Source: Ceraceosorus guamensis
Lineage: Eukaryota > Basidiomycota > Exobasidiomycetes > Ceraceosorales > Ceraceosoraceae
Length of the DNA: 64,000 nt
Direction: 5' to 3'
Assembly: GCF_003144195.1 (NCBI RefSeq)
Contig: NW_020289998.1
Coordinates: 560,862 to 624,861 of the forward strand
A program made the translations under genes and the position numbers. Position 1 is the first letter of the stretch. Every line of letters starts with the position of its first letter. The notes under the pieces were generated by a model. That model worked only from the letters and a program-made list of their open reading frames with translations, ran no database searches and was not told the origin of the DNA. Shown in pieces: positions 25,735-39,800 of the stretch.

Positions 25735-28103
25735 TCAGAGCTTGCCTTGCCCCTTGAGGTATCGCGCGAGTTCTCTGTAGAGCTCCACCTGATCCTCTGC
25801 GCTGAGACGAGTGACGACGGTCTCCATGACGGATCCCAATCCCACGCGATGCTCTCTGATGAGGGAGGTGTAGTAGACGTAGCTGAAGAGGCCCATCAGG
25901 AATTGACAATCGAACCTGTCAGTCAAACCTCCGTGACCCGGGATGACCGATGAGAAGTCCTTGGCGTTGATGGATCGCTTGAACGCCGATGCGTAGAAGC
26001 CTCCAAAGGGCGCGACCAGCGAGGCGAAGGCGGCAATGACCAAGGAGTGAAGCTGGAAAGGAGTGTAAGAGATCGCATCGATGTGGATAATTTGAGAAAC
26101 GGCCTTTGGAAGATCAATTGCGGACCAGAGGAAGACTGGGTTCGGATCGCACTGCACGTTGCCAAATGCATTCATGCCCAGAGATGTCGCAGGGCAAATC
26201 TATTGTCGAGGAGCAAAGACAATCATTTAGCATGCTCGCGTGCCGCGGCGGAGTCGATCTGACAGTTCCACCCACCATGTAAGGGAACTGCTGGAAAATA
26301 GTGGCCCATCCAACCGCAAAGAATTCCGTGACGATCAGGGCACCCACAAAGCCTTCGACAGTCTTTTTGGGCGACAAGCTGATGAGGGGCGTTTTGCCGA
26401 ACAGCATTCCGCAGACGTACGCAAAGACATCGTTGCATACGACGCAGCTGACAGGCAGGAAGAACCAGATCATGCCTTCCAAGATGTTGTTGACGATGAA
26501 GTGACTCGAGTAGACGGTGAGCAGCAAGCTCATGTGCACCCACGAAAACAGACCAATTTGGTGCTTGAGGTTGTCGCGCTTCAAACCCAGCACAAAGGCG
26601 AGGAATCCGATTGTATAGAGCATGAAGGAAAGGAAGCGATGATGACGGGCAAAAGGAATGAAGTAGGCGTCGACGAAGACGATGTGCTTGAAGTAGTAGA
26701 TCAGCGATTCTCCGTACAAGAAGTAGTTGGAGACTGCAAAGAAGTACCTGAAAGAGCATGGAAGGAGTGGATTCAGCAATGCGTTTCGAGCTCGATGTGA
26801 TCTTGAAAGAGATTCAATCCAGCTCACCAGCTGAGTGAGTGGCTCCATGCATCCTCTCTTCTCGTGTTCTCGACTTCATCCTCGGTATCGCTCGGTGCGG
26901 CAGATCCTTCTCTGCTAGGCGCCTGGCTGTTCGGTTTATATGGTCCCTTTTTGGGCGGTCCTCCAGTCATGCTAGGTCGACCTGGCATGTTGAACAGAGC
27001 TGTCACCTCCCCATAGACGAGGACTTGAATGACCAGGACCAGAAGGATGACGTAAACATGGCCAACGCAAAGGAGAGCTGATAGTGTGGGGTACGCAAGA
27101 AATAAGCGGTCAGCGGGCGTGTTGAGGCTTCTGGCATTCTGGGCCGGTACATGGATAGCCTCGCGTGCAAGTCGCATCGCACGCGAGCGCTCTTGATCTT
27201 GAGAACGAATCACGAAGCACAATACGCAGCCCGCACCCCTCATCCCTTGCCGCTCCCGCGCGCCCCAGACTCACTCAAGAAGCCGCCAATCATGATGAAT
27301 GTAAAGAAGGTCCGCTCATACACCTTCTTCCAGTAAGCCTTTCTCTCCTCTGCCTCTTTCTCTTTGTCAACCTCTGAGTTCTTGTCAGGTAGAGTGACGG
27401 CTTTCTCATTCGAGGTCTTCGTGGAAGATTTTGGGATCAAGGTTGCTTTGGGCAAGCTACCAACGTCGTTTGCGGATGATTTGATGGGTGAGTCGTTTTG
27501 CGAGGCGAGAGCGGCAGATGCGGCCGCAGGACCTGGGGATGGTCTCTCTGGTGTCAGTGTCGTCCCTGAAAGCAATGTGGTTCCTTTGAGGGGATGAGCC
27601 GCGTCGCCGTTGGTGCCAGCCGCGTGAGTCGACTCGATCTCGACCACGACGTTGGAGTCGTCGTGCTTGCCAGCAGCGCTATTCACTGCTTGTGAGATCG
27701 TGGCGGGCACAGCTGCAGCGACATCTTTGAGATCTGCTGACTCTTCAGCTGCAGCCGCAGTGGCGTTTGCGCTGGCAGCAGGAGTAGCGCTTCCAGCGGA
27801 CTTTTTGCCCCTCGAACCCTTCTTGGAGCTTGAGACAGGGGGCGTGGAAGAGGCGGGAGGGGCAGGTGAAGGGCTTGGGGAGCTGCTGGCAGCGCTGGCC
27901 TTTGCAGCCTTTCTAGCTGCTCCTCTCGTCACTGGAGGGCTGGCAGTGACGGATCTTGCCTGACTGGCACGCGAACCGTCTCGATCTCGCGATGCTTGTT
28001 CCTCGTCGGACGAGCTGGCCACCTCTTCGTTGTCCGACTCCTCATTTCTCAACGCATCGAACAAGCCCGGAGAGGCGAAGCGGGATGTTTGGCGGGGAGG
28101 CAT
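25735..28103 (-). CDS. CDS1: Phosphatidate cytidylyltransferase (CDP-diacylglycerol synthase)
   Basis: Integral ER (and possibly mitochondrial) membrane enzyme: CTP + phosphatidic acid gives CDP-diacylglycerol, the precursor of PI, PS and cardiolipin. The family signature is plain near the C-terminus: KDFSSVIPGHGGLTDRFDCQ, with the Mg-binding acidic residues, then FSYVYYTSL. Upstream lie LSPKKTVEGFVGALIVTEFF and several hydrophobic segments (YFFAVSNYFLYGESLIYYF, FLSFMLYTIGFLAFVLGL, and more), consistent with six to eight membrane spans. Exon 1 (28103 to about 27276) encodes some 275 residues of Ser/Ala/acidic low complexity before the first membrane segment (TFFTFIMIGGFL), much longer than the yeast cytosolic tail. 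A second low-complexity stretch (SMTGGPPKKGPYKPNSQ) follows. The ATG at 28103 is the only good start. It is divergent from SRP54 and convergent with RPO41. Confidence 0.92.
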
Positions 28104-28769
28104 GGCGTGCGAGCGAGCGTGCCACGTGTCGAACTAGCTGTAGGGTTGATGTTTAAGAGCAAAGTTGTTCGCCGGCGAAGGCTGTTTGTGTGTGTTGTAT
28201 GTATGCGACTTTCTTCGCCAGCCGCTGCCGTCTTACTCGTGGTGACTTGCTCGTTCCTCCGCTCTGATCATGACTGGCTGCAGGCTGCATGCGTATCTTC
28301 GCGCCTTCTTGGCCCCCCAATCGAATCTTCAAACACAGTCACAATCAAAATTGAATTTGAATCACGAAGGGCAAAAGACCAGCAATAATAATAATAAGCG
28401 ACCGTTGCCAAGTCACAGCTAGTCTTGAGTGCAAGCGACGGGGCTGCGCGCGCTGTGCGAATCACGCAGCGATCGAGCTGTGTCGACCGCCAAAGCAGCT
28501 TCTGGGTCACGTGTTAAGGGACCACACAAGTGTTCGAGGCCTGGCAGCAACTTGCGTGGTCATCTGTAGCTGCAGTCGTGAGTAGTGCGACTGCCATCAT
28601 TCCAAAGTGTTTGACCCCACCCCATCCCCATCCTCTGGCCTCCTCGACGATACCCCAGCTTCTGCTACTGCTTCTCCTTCGACCTTGCAGATCCGTTTGG
28701 AAAGGCCACTCGTTCTGGGCCATACGCCCAACACGCTGAACAAGCGCGCCCCTTGACCGTTTCTTAAAG
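28104..28769. promoter_or_regulatory. Divergent promoter region CDS1 / SRP54
   Basis: 666 bp between divergent start codons. It contains AATCACGAA (28360-28368), a short AAT repeat (28382-28396) and a pyrimidine-rich tract at 28610-28690 just before SRP54. Confidence 0.45.
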
Positions 28770-31147
<2,378 letters not shown>

Positions 31148-31603
31148 TGATGATGATCTCGAATCGGAGCTCAGACTGCACTGCATGCATCCTCTCAATC
31201 GTGCCTCTCATTGACTATTGTTTGCCTGCGCTGGGCGAGGCCCACCAAGGGGGCCTGTGCTGCGCCTGACTCACGTTGAGCGAGACTACGCTCTCCATGG
31301 AACATTCAGCGTGACGCAACAATTGCAGCCAACCCTGCAACAAGCTGCGCTTGGTGAGTGCAGACGTTTGTGGAACGGCCCTCTAGTGGAATCCTCATCA
31401 AGCTACTCAAGCCGCCGCCTGACCGAGTGAAGATGTGGCCAAGTGAGCACAGAAACACAGGGCAGGGGGCATGTCGTCACATGGCATTAATTGTCTCATC
31501 ATGATTATAGTAGTACAGCTTGGATGAATTTCGACGAGAAGGCACAAAGCGTTGGAGCGGGGCGATGGCATGAGTAGCGCAAGACGTTGAGATTGGAGCA
31601 GAC
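31148..31603. other. Convergent intergenic region SRP54 / secreted protein
   Basis: 456 bp between two stop codons. No gene or structured element seen; it presumably holds both 3' untranslated regions. Confidence 0.4.
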
Positions 31604-32416
31604 TTAATTGGCAAAGTTCCACTCAATGTCCACCTGTCCTTCCTCTTTCGTGGCGATCTTGGCAAATGCTCCCTTGCTGAGGTCGAGGGAAGTGCTGGTT
31701 GTGCAAGTAGGGCACTCGTCGGCAACGGTAGCAGTGACCGTCTGTCCCTTGCCGCCCTTTCTGGTGATCTTGACTTTGCGACCGCAGTGCTTTCCTCCCG
31801 CATACATTGCAGAAGGCAACGCGATGATTAGCGCTTCCTCCGAGTTGACCTTTCCGCAAGCACCCGCCACGCCCTTTTGAAGATAGTAGGTGGCGTGCGC
31901 GTTGCCGTACCTCTTCTGCAGCTGAGCCCGAGGCTTGTAGCTCCGATTGGATGCTGAGCCTGACGGCCCACGCCGTCTTTGGGGGTTTTGACAGTCCGGG
32001 TCGTTTCGGTGTTCGGGCAGCGCGCAGACAGCGTCTTGGTAGACTTGTTCCGGACTCTCTTCGCGCCTGCTAGCCGGCTTGTGGCAGTCCGGATCATCCT
32101 TGTGCTCCGGCAGAGCGCAGACACCATCCTGGTAGACCTGTTCGGGGCTCTTTGCGCTACTGCTAGCCTTGTGGCAGTCCGGGTCATTCTTGTGCTCGGG
32201 CAAAGCGCAAACAGCGTCTTGATACACCTGTTCAGGGCTGCCCTCCCGACGGTCTACCTCTCTGCCGTAGATGAGGGGGCCTCTGGAGGAGAGCTCCGGA
32301 AGATAGCCCACAGTGCTGGAGAGCTCGGAGGTCGATGGGATAGGAGCCGACGCGACGAAAGCTGCGCCAGCAACGGCGGCAATGACAATCGCAGAGAGTG
32401 AGGGCTTGAACATCAT
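31604..32416 (-). CDS. Secreted double-psi beta-barrel (RlpA/expansin-like) protein with three Cys repeats
   Basis: A 270-residue intronless protein. Residues 1-24 form a signal peptide (basic start, AIVIAAVAGAAFVASA, likely cleavage before PIPS). Three near-identical modules follow at about residues 60-82, 90-112 and 120-143. Each begins SPEQVYQDxVCALPEH and ends DPDC, with two Cys ten residues apart. Dibasic sites (DRRE, SRREE, QRRRG, QKRYG) flank some modules, and QKR sits immediately before the last domain, as expected for Kex2 processing. Residues 170-270 are a double-psi beta-barrel: NAHATYYLQKGVAGACGKV, KHCGRKVKIT, VADECPTCTTSTSLDLSK and a C-terminal IEWNF. This fold occurs in expansins, RlpA, barwin and small secreted fungal proteins that bind or loosen walls. 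Start chosen: the first ATG of the MMFKPSLSA pair. Function of the repeats is unknown. Confidence 0.85.
   Translation of the reverse strand: MMFKPSLSAIVIAAVAGAAFVASAPIPSTSELSSTVGYLPELSSRGPLIYGREVDRREGSPEQVYQDAVCALPEHKNDPDCHKASSSAKSPEQVYQDGVCALPEHKDDPDCHKPASRREESPEQVYQDAVCALPEHRNDPDCQNPQRRRGPSGSASNRSYKPRAQLQKRYGNAHATYYLQKGVAGACGKVNSEEALIIALPSAMYAGGKHCGRKVKITRKGGKGQTVTATVADECPTCTTSTSLDLSKGAFAKIATKEEGQVDIEWNFAN
31990..32240 (-). repeat. Three diverged 68-nt coding repeats
   Basis: Units at 31990-32057, 32083-32150 and 32173-32240, spaced 93 and 90 nt. The first and second differ at 16 of 68 positions, yet the encoded peptides differ at only about four residues. Confidence 0.9.
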
Positions 32417-33619
32417 CTTGCCTGAACAGACGGGTAATTTAGTCGACTGGAAGGATTGGGCTCGGGAGAGATTGGCGGGCTTGAATGAGCTTGGATGTCT
32501 TTGTTGCGCTTGTTTGCTCGAGCCTGTCGAAGCTGTTCTAGGGAATATCAGGAAATGACAAAGAGTGCCAAAGTGAGTGGAAAGGGAAGACGACCTGCGT
32601 CTGGGGTGGGACAAGGGATGGGCAAGAAGGAGGAGAGGGGAGGTGAGCACAGCTGAGGAAAGAGAAGAAGAGCGGCGGAACTTCTTCGACGTCGCCTCTT
32701 CTTATAGCCGCAGCCCATCACTGCTACTCCGATCGCATCTGCCCATCAAGCCTGCAGGCGGCGAGATGCAAGGTTCCGGTGCACAGTTTCCTCTGCACCT
32801 GCCCTCATTCCGCTCCACGAATCTCGGTCCGCAGTGTGCGCGACCGCGTGGTACGCATGACTGCTCGACTGTGGTCGTAGCTTTGATGCTCAGCCTGCTT
32901 GCCCGACAGCATCGAGCGTGACTGATGTGACTCACGCGTGACCATCACTCTTGACTCGCGACTCACCACTCACACTGCTGATTTGGATGAGCTGCTCCAT
33001 CCCGGCCGGACAACAGCGGGCGGGCGGCATGACCACGCGGACTTGCGCCGAGCGGCATGTCCGATGGCGGCGCAGCTTACGCCCACCCGCAGCTCAAACC
33101 CATCGGTCGGTCTGAGTGCGCGCTGATCGATGGTGAGCACCACGCGCGTCTAATGCACGCGGGCAATCTCTGTGCTTACCCATCGAAATGTGAAGCGGGA
33201 ATGTGTAGGAAGCAGCGTTATCACCGCATGGAACAGGCAAGCATCCAGAGATGCGCACGAAGGATTTGCGATGGATGAATGTCGTCGTACGAGGGCATTC
33301 CTAGACTGCAGGTGAAGTACAGGTGAAATACTGTATGACAAAGACGAGGGGGAGATTGTAGGACCAGCGCAATGTAGCGCTGAGCGGGAAGATGACTTTT
33401 GACTATAATTGTAAAAGCACACTCGGACCTATACATGGCTTCTACCGAGACCATTGCGTCCACATGCAGGCATTGAAATGGCGTCTTGGATGCCAGGATA
33501 GATGAACAGCTCTACGCGCTCGAGCCGTTCGGGCATCATTGGGCGCTTTTTGACCGCGTGGACCGCCATGGCTTGCATGTCAAGCGATGCGTAAGCGAGA
33601 CCTTTAGGCTGCCCTTCAC
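32417..33619. other. 1.2-kb intergenic stretch
   Basis: Promoter side of the secreted-protein gene and 3' side of PAN3. It contains degenerate GACTCGCGACTCACCACTCAC-type direct repeats near 32950 that resemble the dispersed motif. No supported gene. Confidence 0.4.
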
Positions 33620-36226
33620 TCATCGTGCCCGCGAGAGATCCTGAAATGCAGCCTCCACGCAATTCTTGATCTGCAATCATGTACACGGCGTGAGCACTCG
33701 CAGAAGCGTCGCTCGTCGAATCGCGTCTCCCCTCGCTCACCTCTCGGTAGCTAACAACGAGACAGCTCTGGGCGTCGCGGCTCGTCAACATGACGCGCTC
33801 CTCTGAGCCAGCGTCAAGCTTGTTCAGGTTGCTCAGAATGTGACTCAAGTCGACAAGAGGCCGTCCGGTGTCGTCGACCGCGTGGAACACATGGTCGCGG
33901 AACAACTTGATGACGTAGCGGTCTCCCGTCTCCGACCAACGGGGGTCGTGGTCGAATCTGGCATCGCGCAGGAGGAAGCTCAGCAGAAGCAGAGACCAGA
34001 CCCTTGACACCGTACACTCACTCTGGGCGCTCATTGATGAAACCAAATTTGCACAGCAGTCTGACCAAGCGTGCATTCTCCAACTCCTTTGACAATCCGC
34101 TCTCCAAGAGGTCAGCATAGTTGAGGGCAGAATCTACTTCGTCGGCAATGTGACTGCCTAGCATCCGGCCAAGCTCGTCGGCCGTCTTGCCTGGTGAAGG
34201 CTTCCCTACTAGCCACAGCACAACGTTCTTGAAGTCCGCGCTGTAGAGCCTAGAAATCGACTCGAGTGATTTGGGCAGATTTTGCACTGCGCCCATCGAG
34301 TTGCACGCAAGAGATACCAACAGCTTGCCCAAGTTGAGTAGGTCGTCGGCTTGATGGCTTTGCACAGCGGCCGTGTTGGCTCGCGGGTCAAAGGCAACCA
34401 CGTCAAAGATCGAGCAGCAGTTCAAGCGCACCCTGGGTCAGGTTGGAACAGGGCATGGTCAGACTTGGCGAACCCCACAGTGCAGGGTCGGAGAAAGCAC
34501 GCACCGATTCTTGCTAGTACGAAGCACTTTGCTCGGCTCTATGCACCTTGCGGCCAGACCATGCGAATGGATGTTCCGCAGCACATTGGTGAGTTGCACA
34601 GCATAGCTCCAAAGCGTTCGTTCTTGGATCTGCATGGACACCGTTTGAAGCCGCCCCGTCCTCCGATCCACTTGAGGCGGCTTCGGGACCATGTGCTCTC
34701 CATACAGCGTCGTGGCGAGCGGATGGTAGTCGTATACAAATACGATGGCTTCACAAATTTAGGTGGGGGAGTGCACGGCGTGAAAAGATGCTCAAGCAGC
34801 GGAAAGTGTGCACATTACGCCGATCCACTCACAAGAATCGCCGAAAGCGCGCGTAGTGAAAGCTTCTCGAACGCTGACAATGCTGGGATGTCGGATCCGC
34901 CTCCACCTCTCAACCACTGTGATGGCGTTGTCATGCAGCAATCTGAACCCTTCGATCCTGCGCAGCACGTACGCTTTTCCGTCCAGCGTGCACAACGCCT
35001 TGTAAGATGATGTGCGATACCCAAACACTCTGGAAGGCTCGCCCGACATGCCACTCAGATGCAGCGAAGCGCCAGGCGCTGTGGGCGGGGCGACTCGAGG
35101 ATCCACGAGAGTGGCAGGTAGCGCGGTGCCATGTCCAGGGGCCTCGAGCGGCACGAGCGAGTGATACACGTGCAGCTCTTCCGGCAGCTGAGGTCCTCCG
35201 TGTTCCGGCGGCACCGGCGCGGTGAGAATAGCATCGTTGCGCCTGGCTAATTCTTCTCGCTGCGAAGGGGATAAAAAAAAGGCGTGCGAGCTGAGATGGT
35301 GGGGATGCAAGTTCGACACGTGCGGCAATGGCGCCGTGTGAAGGTTGTGATCCAAGGCGGGAGGCTGCCGAGGGCGGTCGAAGGATGAAGCTGCACCGGT
35401 GGTGGATTGCCCATACTGGTCCAGGTGAGAGTATGGATTGAATGCTCGAGCTTGCTGATCCTGGCCCGATTGCTGATGAGCTGGTGTCAGTCCAGGCGGA
35501 CCTCCACTTTGCGCATTCGGCAAGGGTCCCATGTAGGTGGGATCAAAGCTGAGATTCTGTCGGGCCACAGGCAAGAAGCGCGACCCACTAATCAGCTCCA
35601 TGCGACGTCCGTTTGGCCTTCACTTCTTGAGTGCGCTGAGCCGCGACCTCACTCACGCTACCATCCGTCTCCCATTGTCCGCTACTCGGCGTAGCTCTTC
35701 CGCTCTCTGTAGCCGCTGGCACATGCGCTGCTGCGTAGGGGTTGAAAGGTCGAGCTGCTGCTGCAGAACCAGAGCCACTAGACGGCGAAACACCTACTCT
35801 GGATGTAGAAGTCGTGAGCGAGTCTACATCGCTCGCGTTGCTCTTGCTAGATCCATGCAGATTAGTTCCGGGCTTCGACTTGGGCACGAAGGCAGCAGCT
35901 GTCGCAGCCCTCACAGAGAGACCTGCATTATTTGAGCCTTGCGCGTTCGCCGGCCGTCGAAGGGGAGAGGCGGGAGTAGATGCGTCGCCTCGAAGAGAAG
36001 CGACTGAATACGGCCCTTGAGCTCGCGGAGATGATGTCGAGTGCGAGGTTGTGCTGGTGAGGGATGCCGTTACGCCAGCAGGCGAGGCTGCGGAAGGAAC
36101 AGGCGACTGGGTTCCAGGCGCAACAATCGGAATGGCGCGTGAAGAGCGACCCAAGCCAGGAGGTGGACCTGGTCCATTTCCGGAAGCTGCAGCCGAGCCG
36201 TCTGAGGCGGCAGCGCCGGCGTACAT
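33620..36226 (-). CDS. PAN3: PAN2-PAN3 deadenylation complex subunit PAN3
   Basis: Regulatory pseudokinase subunit of the Pan2-Pan3 poly(A) nuclease, which recruits it to poly(A)-binding protein and starts mRNA deadenylation in the cytoplasm. Family landmarks in order: an Ala/Ser/Pro-rich N-terminus with PAM2-like motifs (AATAAAFVPKS and FNPYAAAHVP), FFLSPSQREELARRNDAILT, VYHSLVPLE, FGYRTSSYKALCTLDGKAYV, LRRIEGFRLLHDNAITVVER, HPSIVSVREAFTTRAFGD, and the C-terminal block FDHDPRWSETGDRYVIKLFR, then VVDLSHILSNLNKLDAGSEE with one change (PLVDLSH). The last intron is 33671-33740. The final exon (33670-33620) gives IKNCVEAAFQDLSRAR, matching the family end; reading through the intron does not. Start taken at ATG 36226, but the frame is open further upstream and internal exon borders near 35600 are uncertain. 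Confidence 0.9.
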
Positions 36227-36857
36227 GACCAGTGGTCTAAGATTTGGTCGGAGCGATCCGCCTCGGTCAGGTGTTTCAAGGCAAGTCGGGAATGGTGATG
36301 GTGTAGCAAGAGGTCTGAGCGCGGTCACCTCGAAATGCGATGCGTGACGCGCTCCACCTATTATATAGCTGCGAAGCTCGCGGAGCTTTGTTTCACGTCG
36401 AAGCGCGCCCGCTAGCTGCGTGCAGAAAGACTTTCCCAGGCCATCGCGATACAGCGATTTTGCGCGCCGAATAGAAAATGAGAGTCTTGGGAGTCTTGAT
36501 CGCTGTAAGCGGAATTTCAAATGAAGCTTCCGCATTTTGGTTGTGCGGTAAGGATTCAAGGTAATTCACAACATTTGAAAGTACAGCGCACCGCTAACGT
36601 TGATTTTCGTATCGAGGGATTCACTTCCAGAGGCTTTCGCGTTCTTTATTGAAAGCATCAATTCGAATTGTGAATTGACGAATCAAGCACACACGAGACT
36701 TCGAGCGTTGAGTCTCGTGTGCTGGCTTCGGCCTGCACCGCATATTGCAGATGACGCGAAACGAAATCTACACACACCTAGGCAGTCAGAATCCTCAAGG
36801 CGATCCATCTGTTAATTTGGCTTTTCTGAGACAGACTTAATGCAGATTTGAGAATGT
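36227..36857. other. Intergenic, PAN3 promoter and 3' end of the transcription-factor gene
   Basis: 631 bp, AT-richer than its surroundings (36460-36840), with short inverted AATT/GAATTG words. The PAN3 start could lie in the left part if an upstream ATG is used. No other gene seen. Confidence 0.4.
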
Positions 36858-39800
36858 CTAGTGCATGCGAGAACCGTGCTGATGTTGGGAGAGGAAGGAG
36901 TTTTGCGCAAACTCAGGGGCCTTGAACTGTTGCTGTTGGGTCACGGCTGGCGAGTGGTGACTGTGCTGGTGCAAATGCATGTTGGGCGGTTGCTGAAAGT
37001 GTGACTGGTGACTGCTTGGAACTTCCTGTTCGTAGATGAGCTGGTCTATATCGAGCGGTACGCCCATCTGGCGGGTCAACGCCTGAGCTTGGCGGACTGA
37101 GAGTCACGAGTGCAGATGTGAGTGGGCACCGCCTTGGCTATAGCGCGATGAATATACCGCTCCAGGAACTCACTGCCGACGGGCCACGTCTGCCCATATT
37201 TGCAGAGCGTGCGCACCACCATGTCGATCTCGCTCTTGGCGACTTGTTTCTCCTGCTTCGCGTCCAAGTCAGGCGGGAAGCCGTGTCGGTCCGATTCGCC
37301 ATCAGATGGACTGCGGACTTCACCAGCATTGCTACCGTTCAGCGCTTTGTTGCCAACACCGCCTGATTGCGCAAAAATTCTTTGATTATGTTGCATTCTT
37401 CTCAAGATGTTCCTGCCAGTGACCCTGCGAGCAAAATTGGGACGACGTGCGATCAGGTTTTGGCTGATGTTCCAAGAAGGACGCAACATAGACTCACGTG
37501 ACAATGAATGAGAACAAGGGCGGGAACAGCGCCAAATTGGTGCTAGTAGCAGCAAGCATCTGAATGGGCAACCGGCGTCAGCTTCTGTCGTTTCGCGCGT
37601 ACAATTGATGTGCATACTCACACGCAAGATGGCGAGGACTGCCGAGCAAGCAGCGCGGCACATGGCGAAGCTTTCCGATCTGCACAAAGCCAGGGGGTCG
37701 TGCAACAACAGTGTCGCGCAATGCGGGAGAGCATGGGCCGTGATCAAAACCGGATCCAGCTGACCATCTGGCTTCGTGGAGAGATATGAAGACAGATTGG
37801 GCGGGAAAGACATCGCGAAAGCACCAACGCTGTTCGAGAGTGTGTCAAATTCTGACGTGAGCAGATCTTCGACCGTCGCGATGCGGGGAAGGCGAGCGAG
37901 CAAGGCACCACTGGAGAGCACAGCATCAACATCAGCATGCTGTCGGATAGCTGTCTGACGGTACAACAACTTCACTGACCATCTTCCAACCATCATAAAG
38001 CCTTTGATCAGCAGGATAACGGCATCGTGATGGCCTCCGGTCAGGAAGTCGTCGGAGTGGCAATTTTGACGGCGACTGTAATCGTATCCTGTCATGTCCT
38101 GGTGGTGGAGGGCAAGCCGTGTAAGCCTAATCTTCCTGGCGTCAGGCGACGACCCTCAACACCTTGCTCACCGAACTCAGAAAGGCGTCGTGAGGGAGGA
38201 CGGGCAGATCGCAGTCGACGTCCGCTTCGGCCAAGCTGCTAGCCCACAGTGTGGTTGCTGCAGCGCTTCGATCTCTGTTGCGGCGGTCTCGCGCTTATTA
38301 GCCTAGTCAAACGAGCTCTCAAGAGCCGCATTGCTTCACTCACGTTGCCAAAACAGAGAACATAGCTCGACGACGTTCCTCTTCTTCCACCCAGTCTTTC
38401 GGACTGGCATTGACGATCATTCTTGTGATCTCGATTGGCTGACCTAGTGATGGGGTGCTTCTGCTGCGCTCTCGATTGATATTGAGGGCGACCATCAAGC
38501 GAGTGCTGTGGCCTGCGTGCATCCAAGCTTCAAGCAGATCACCGCAGGCGTACTTCTTATTGCATAGTAGACAAGCTGCCCGTGCAATGTCGTAGAGATT
38601 GCCGCCGTGGAAAGTGCCATGGAATATGTGATGCTGGCAGCGTGCTGTGTGGTAATCCGCGCTGCCCCCCCTGGATCGGTGAATATCATAGATGCTCTTC
38701 TGCGCGCCATGTGAGCCGGCGAGCGGCTGCGCATTGGCTTGCCGAGACTGCGCAACCGGATCAAGGTCGGGCCGCAGGGTGTACGACTGCGCGTGAAAGG
38801 GCTGGCATCAGCGAAGCGAGTCTAATGGAAGACCTGCGTTCATGGTAGCTCACCAGAGCAAACATGGCATGCAAAGCTGAGGGATGTGGGTAGCGTGGAG
38901 AATGAGGCCCGAGCATCAAGGCATTGAGGAAGCGTCCGGGATGGAATATGTGCAGGAATGGGAAATTCTCAAAGAAGATGTTGACGCTGCGATAGGTGTT
39001 GAGATGTTAAGAAAGGGGCGATACAAGCGCACACCAGGTCACTGACACTTACAGCAAGTCTACGGTCTGTGGGGGAGGGAAGTCTGTCGGCCATCCTGAG
39101 AAGACCAGCTCAAGCATAGGGTCAGGATCTTGCTGTATGCCAGACGATCCAGTGCTCGAGCCTACTCCTTGTGCTGACGGAGGGAACCCGGCGATTGAGA
39201 AAGCCTCGACTGCGGTACCGCGTATTGCGGTGTGCCCATGTCCTTGACCACCACTCGCCCCGGTTTGTCCGCCGCCAGCCGAATCGAGGAGCAATGGGCC
39301 CAACATGTCACTCCTCTGCAACGGATGGGAATACGTACTGTTCCCAGAAGGGCTGCTGATGTCGGAAACAGCAATATGTCGGAGTCCATCCTGATCCCCG
39401 GGCAAGTTGCCGAAGTCCATACTTGGATCCAGCATGAGCTGCGCACTGCTATTATTCTGCCCTTGGTCTGCCAGAGGATCGGCAGACGGGCGATGATTGG
39501 TCGGCCTGCCAGAGAGTCCGGACGGCATAGTTTGGTAGCTACTCTCGCCTCCTCGCATCGTGTTAGCAAGTATCTCTGCAATCGAAAGTTCGTCGGCCGA
39601 GCTAGTGCTTTGCACTCTCTGAGCCTGCAAGAGAGCTCTAAGCTCCGCTGAGCAGTGAGGAGGAGGGGCCGCAAGGGGCAGGGTGATTGAGTGATACGCT
39701 TAACACGACACATTCTAGCCGCGAGCGCATCCTCGAAACTTACCGACCTCGCGCGAGAGCTTGCGATTCTCCTCGCTCAGTGATGGGCTACCGTTCCCTC

